From positions 1-16,870 of the forward strand of contig CAYMDH010000060.1 in assembly GCA_964389205.1 (NCBI GenBank): 16,870 nt of DNA, given 5' to 3'. Shown one piece after another: positions 14,625 to 16,870 of the stretch. The notes under the pieces are model-generated. The model worked only from the letters and a program-made list of their open reading frames with translations, had not been told where the DNA came from and ran no database searches. The position numbers and the translations under genes were made by a program. The DNA comes from Leptobacterium sp964389205. Lineage in GTDB: Bacteria; Bacteroidota; Bacteroidia; Flavobacteriales; Flavobacteriaceae. Each line of letters opens with the position of its first letter. Within the stretch, counting starts at the first letter, position 1.

Positions 14625-14656
14625 TTTGGTTTTTAAAACTTTTTTTTCTAAGTTTG
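14625..14656 (+). promoter_or_regulatory. Orphan promoter downstream of serS
   Basis: TTTG (14625-14628) and a perfect TAAGTTTG (14649-14656) are 20 bases apart, matching the -33/-7 pattern. No gene starts in the next 250 bases, which points to a non-coding transcript from about 14661. Confidence 0.5.
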
Positions 14657-14660
14657 AATT

Positions 14661-14879
14661 GCCTTTATCTTACTGAACAACTATTTTTAAACTGGTCTAT
14701 GGTGTAATCCCACCCTTTCCATTTTTTATTTTAGCACTCGTAAGTTTAGGTTAATTTTTAATTTAAGCATATAAAATATTACCAGCGTAAATAATATAAT
14801 CATACGTTAAGTACATCGATTAATAGCACTATTATTTATTTGGTTAAGCCCAAACTAACGTTTGGGCTTTTGTTTTTTT
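14661..14879 (+). ncRNA. Candidate small RNA between serS and the TPR gene
   Basis: About 219 nt bounded by a good promoter and a Rho-independent terminator, with no reading frame. Small local hairpins are visible, such as GGTG/CACC around GGTGTAATCCCACC, and AGCGTA with TACGTT (one G-U pair) further on. CTGGT and ACCAG could make a longer-range pair. The size fits a 6S-like or other housekeeping small RNA. I could not draw the closed rod with a central bubble that 6S RNA needs, so I assign no family. Alternatively the segment is only a long serS 3' UTR. Confidence 0.3.
14846..14879 (+). terminator. Rho-independent terminator upstream of the TPR gene
   Basis: AAGCCCAAAC (14846-14855) and GTTTGGGCTT (14860-14869) form a perfect 10-bp stem with loop TAAC. 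A T-rich tract, TTTTGTTTTTTT, follows. It ends transcripts from serS or from the candidate small RNA. Confidence 0.9.
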
Positions 14880-14913
14880 AATATCCTTAACTAATTTTTA
14901 TAGTTGGTTATAG

Positions 14914-14921
14914 TATCTTTG
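14914..14921 (+). promoter_or_regulatory. -7 promoter box of the TPR gene
   Basis: TATCTTTG is a perfect TAnnTTTG only five bases before the ATG at 14927. The mRNA would start within a base or two of the start codon, so it would be leaderless or nearly so. A -33 TTG is not visible at the right distance. Confidence 0.45.
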
Positions 14922-14926
14922 AGAAA

Positions 14927-16723
14927 ATGAGCATCGTGTTTAAAAAGTATTTACTAATCATATTATTTTTCATCGCTTATACAGGAGTTTCGCAAAGCGA
15001 CGCCTTAGCCAGACAATATTTTGAAGAAGGCGCTTTTGAAAAAGCAGCTTCTTATTATGAACGATTGTATAAAAAAACACCACAAAGACTTGATTACTTG
15101 CAATTTTTGATAGAGTCTTACCAGCAATTAGAGAAGTATGATTTAGTAGAAGCTATTTTAGCCCCTAAACTTAAAGATCCTTTTTTTTCTCCTAATTTTT
15201 TAGTTGAGTTTGGCTATAATTATGCGCTTCAGAACAATGAAATTGAAGCAAAAAAATATTATGAATTAGCCATACAAAAAATTGATGAAAACCCTGGTTA
15301 TGCATTTGTCATTGGAAATAGTTTTAAGAAAAAAACACTCTTAGACTATGCATTAAGAACCTATCAAAGGTCAATGGAGTTAAGTCCAAATAACAATCTT
15401 AATTTAGAAATAGCCAGATTATATGGCGAAAAAGGAGAAATAGAAAAGATGTTTTCTAGCTATTTAGATTTGATTAATACCAATAGAATATATCAATCTA
15501 ATATTCTTAGAAACATCAATCAATTTATAGGAGAAGATACCAAAGAAGAAAATAATATCTTATTTAAAAGGGTTTTGTTAAGAAAACTTCAAGCAAATCC
15601 TGATGTACTTTGGAATGAATTACTTAGTTGGCTTTTTATACAACAAAAACAATTTAAAAGTGCTTTTAGACAAGAAAAAGCTATTTTAAAACGAGCAGAT
15701 CTTTTTAATATACAAAGGCTTGTAGATTTAGGCACTATATGTGTAGATGGGAATGATTTTGAAACGGCAAAAGAAGTTTTTGAATTTATTATTGAAAACA
15801 CTAGCGATAAATCGCTACAATTAAAAGCACATCTTTATATTATTGATTTTGAATTAAAGCAAGCTTCAAAAAAAGAATACTCAAAAATAGAAGAACAATA
15901 CAAGCTTTTACTTGAAGAATATAGAACGTCACCAGAAACATTAGATTTACAAATAAACTATGCCAAATTTCTAGCATTTTATAAAAGTGATATTTCTACT
16001 GCTCAAGAATTACTACAAGAAAGCTTAAAACTACCTTTGAACAGGTTTCAAATTGCCAATACCAAGATTAATTTGGCAGACATCTTAGTATATAACGAGA
16101 AATTTAATCAAGCATTGATCTATTATTCTCAAGTTCAAAAATCATTAAAAAACGATGTTATAGCTCAAACGGCAAGATTTAAAGTTGCTAAAACTAGTTT
16201 TTATAAGGGTGATTTTGATTGGGCACTAACACAATTAAAAGTGTTGCGATCATCTACCACACAATTAATTGCTAATGATGCCATGCAATTGAGTTTACTT
16301 ATCTCAGATAATTCTCTGGAAGATTCTACACAAACAGCATTGAAAGTATTTGCTAAAGCAGATTTATTGGCATATCAAAATAAAAATGAAGAAGCCATTG
16401 ATTTATTAGATATCATTTTATCTAAACACAAAGGAGAAAGTATTGAAGATGAAGCCCTTTTACAACAAGCTAAGCTTCTGGAAAAAGCTGAAAAATATGA
16501 TAGAGCTCGCCTTAACTATGTCAAAATTCTAGAGTTTTTTGAATTCGATATTCTCACCGATGACGCCCTTTATGCCTTAGGGGAACTTTATCTCAACCAT
16601 TTAAACGACCCCGAAAAAGCAAAAGGTTTTTTTGAGCAAATCATTTTAGATCATAGTGATAGTATCTATGCGGTTGATGCTCGTAAAAAGTTTAGAAGAC
16701 TTAGAGGGGATGCTATTAATTAA
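14927..16723 (+). CDS. Secreted tetratricopeptide repeat protein
   Basis: A 598-residue protein. Residues 1-22 are a signal peptide with a hydrophobic core (YLLIILFFIAYTG) ending near VSQS. Most of the rest is helical TPR. Clear units include ARQYFEEGAFEKAASYYERLYKKTP (28-52), EFGYNYALQNNEIEAKKYYELAIQ, a unit ending LSPNN, DILVYNEKFNQALIYYSQV, and C-terminal ALYALGELYLNHLNDPEKAKGFFEQII. The C-terminal units resemble the YbgF/outer-membrane assembly type of TPR, which suggests a periplasmic scaffold or partner-binding role. The exact job is unknown. It stands as its own unit after a terminator and with its own -7 box, in the neighbourhood of serS. Confidence 0.85.
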   Translation: MSIVFKKYLLIILFFIAYTGVSQSDALARQYFEEGAFEKAASYYERLYKKTPQRLDYLQFLIESYQQLEKYDLVEAILAPKLKDPFFSPNFLVEFGYNYALQNNEIEAKKYYELAIQKIDENPGYAFVIGNSFKKKTLLDYALRTYQRSMELSPNNNLNLEIARLYGEKGEIEKMFSSYLDLINTNRIYQSNILRNINQFIGEDTKEENNILFKRVLLRKLQANPDVLWNELLSWLFIQQKQFKSAFRQEKAILKRADLFNIQRLVDLGTICVDGNDFETAKEVFEFIIENTSDKSLQLKAHLYIIDFELKQASKKEYSKIEEQYKLLLEEYRTSPETLDLQINYAKFLAFYKSDISTAQELLQESLKLPLNRFQIANTKINLADILVYNEKFNQALIYYSQVQKSLKNDVIAQTARFKVAKTSFYKGDFDWALTQLKVLRSSTTQLIANDAMQLSLLISDNSLEDSTQTALKVFAKADLLAYQNKNEEAIDLLDIILSKHKGESIEDEALLQQAKLLEKAEKYDRARLNYVKILEFFEFDILTDDALYALGELYLNHLNDPEKAKGFFEQIILDHSDSIYAVDARKKFRRLRGDAIN

Positions 16724-16870
16724 TCGTTATTCTTTTCTTTTATTCATGCACTGGTTATTTACATTTTGGTATTCATGAATGCTACGCATTTGTCTGATCA
16801 AAAAGAAAGAATCAAAGAGAAAGATCTACCTCCTGATTAGCTTTTTTAGTAATCGACCTGTTTTTAGTTT

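Larger units (their letters stand above)
14593..14926 (+). other. Intergenic stretch between serS and the TPR gene
   Basis: These 334 bases contain no convincing open reading frame. They do contain a complete Bacteroidota promoter (14625-14656), a strong terminator (14846-14879) about 190 bases further on, and then the -7 box of the TPR gene (14914-14921). No terminator is visible directly after serS, so the distal hairpin may also end the serS mRNA. Confidence 0.6.

Noticed and set aside
16746..16840. Two tiny plus-strand frames with an ATGA overlap (10 and 22 codons)
   Set aside because: Too short, with no recognisable motif or promoter; the overlap is probably accidental.
16812..16870. 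Possible 3' end of a minus-strand gene entering from the right edge
   Set aside because: Two different frames are open over this short stretch and neither ending is recognisable, so no call can be supported.

Overview
The window looks like chromosomal DNA of a member of the Flavobacteriaceae (Bacteroidota). It is AT-rich and carries a PorP/SprF-family protein paired with a large secreted protein that ends in a gliding-motility/type IX secretion C-terminal domain. It also has RteC and a Bacteroidota-type helix-turn-helix protein, and repeated promoter boxes matching the Bacteroidota -7 consensus TAnnTTTG. The genus cannot be named from sequence alone.

Positions 1 to about 3900 are accessory DNA on the distal side of a tRNA-Leu(CAA) gene. 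The left edge holds two 20-bp direct repeats that resemble the multi-repeat end of an insertion sequence, then a long imperfect inverted repeat (59-187). Next is an orphan exported protein (198-938, minus) bracketed by inverted copies of GTTAGCAAAC, an arrangement that recalls a gene cassette. After it comes a minus-strand module of rteC, a small helix-turn-helix protein and an endonuclease/exonuclease/phosphatase (EEP) fold protein. The last two overlap by ATGA. RteC is known as a regulator in Bacteroidota conjugative elements, so this looks like an island or its remnant, but no integrase or transfer gene is visible. The stretch between rteC and the tRNA has no gene and contains short TGTACCT repeats that could be recombinase arm sites.

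Positions 3926 to 16723 are core genome: tRNA-Leu (minus); prs and rplY/ctc (plus, closely spaced, with a strong terminator); pth (plus). A convergent minus-strand pair follows, a 1188-residue secreted metalloprotease and its PorP/SprF partner. Then come ribF and an overlapping HTTM/vitamin K-dependent carboxylase-like membrane protein (plus), serS (plus), a 334-bp gap with a possible small RNA, and a secreted TPR protein (plus). The last 147 bases hold no convincing gene.

Prs supplies PRPP, L25 is a ribosomal protein, Pth recycles peptidyl-tRNA, SerRS charges tRNA and RibF makes FMN/FAD. The protease/PorP pair belongs to type IX secretion and surface biology.

The items most worth a second look are the RteC-HTH-EEP module with its non-canonical EEP active site, the attC-like inverted repeat beside the orphan gene, and the candidate small RNA between serS and the TPR gene.
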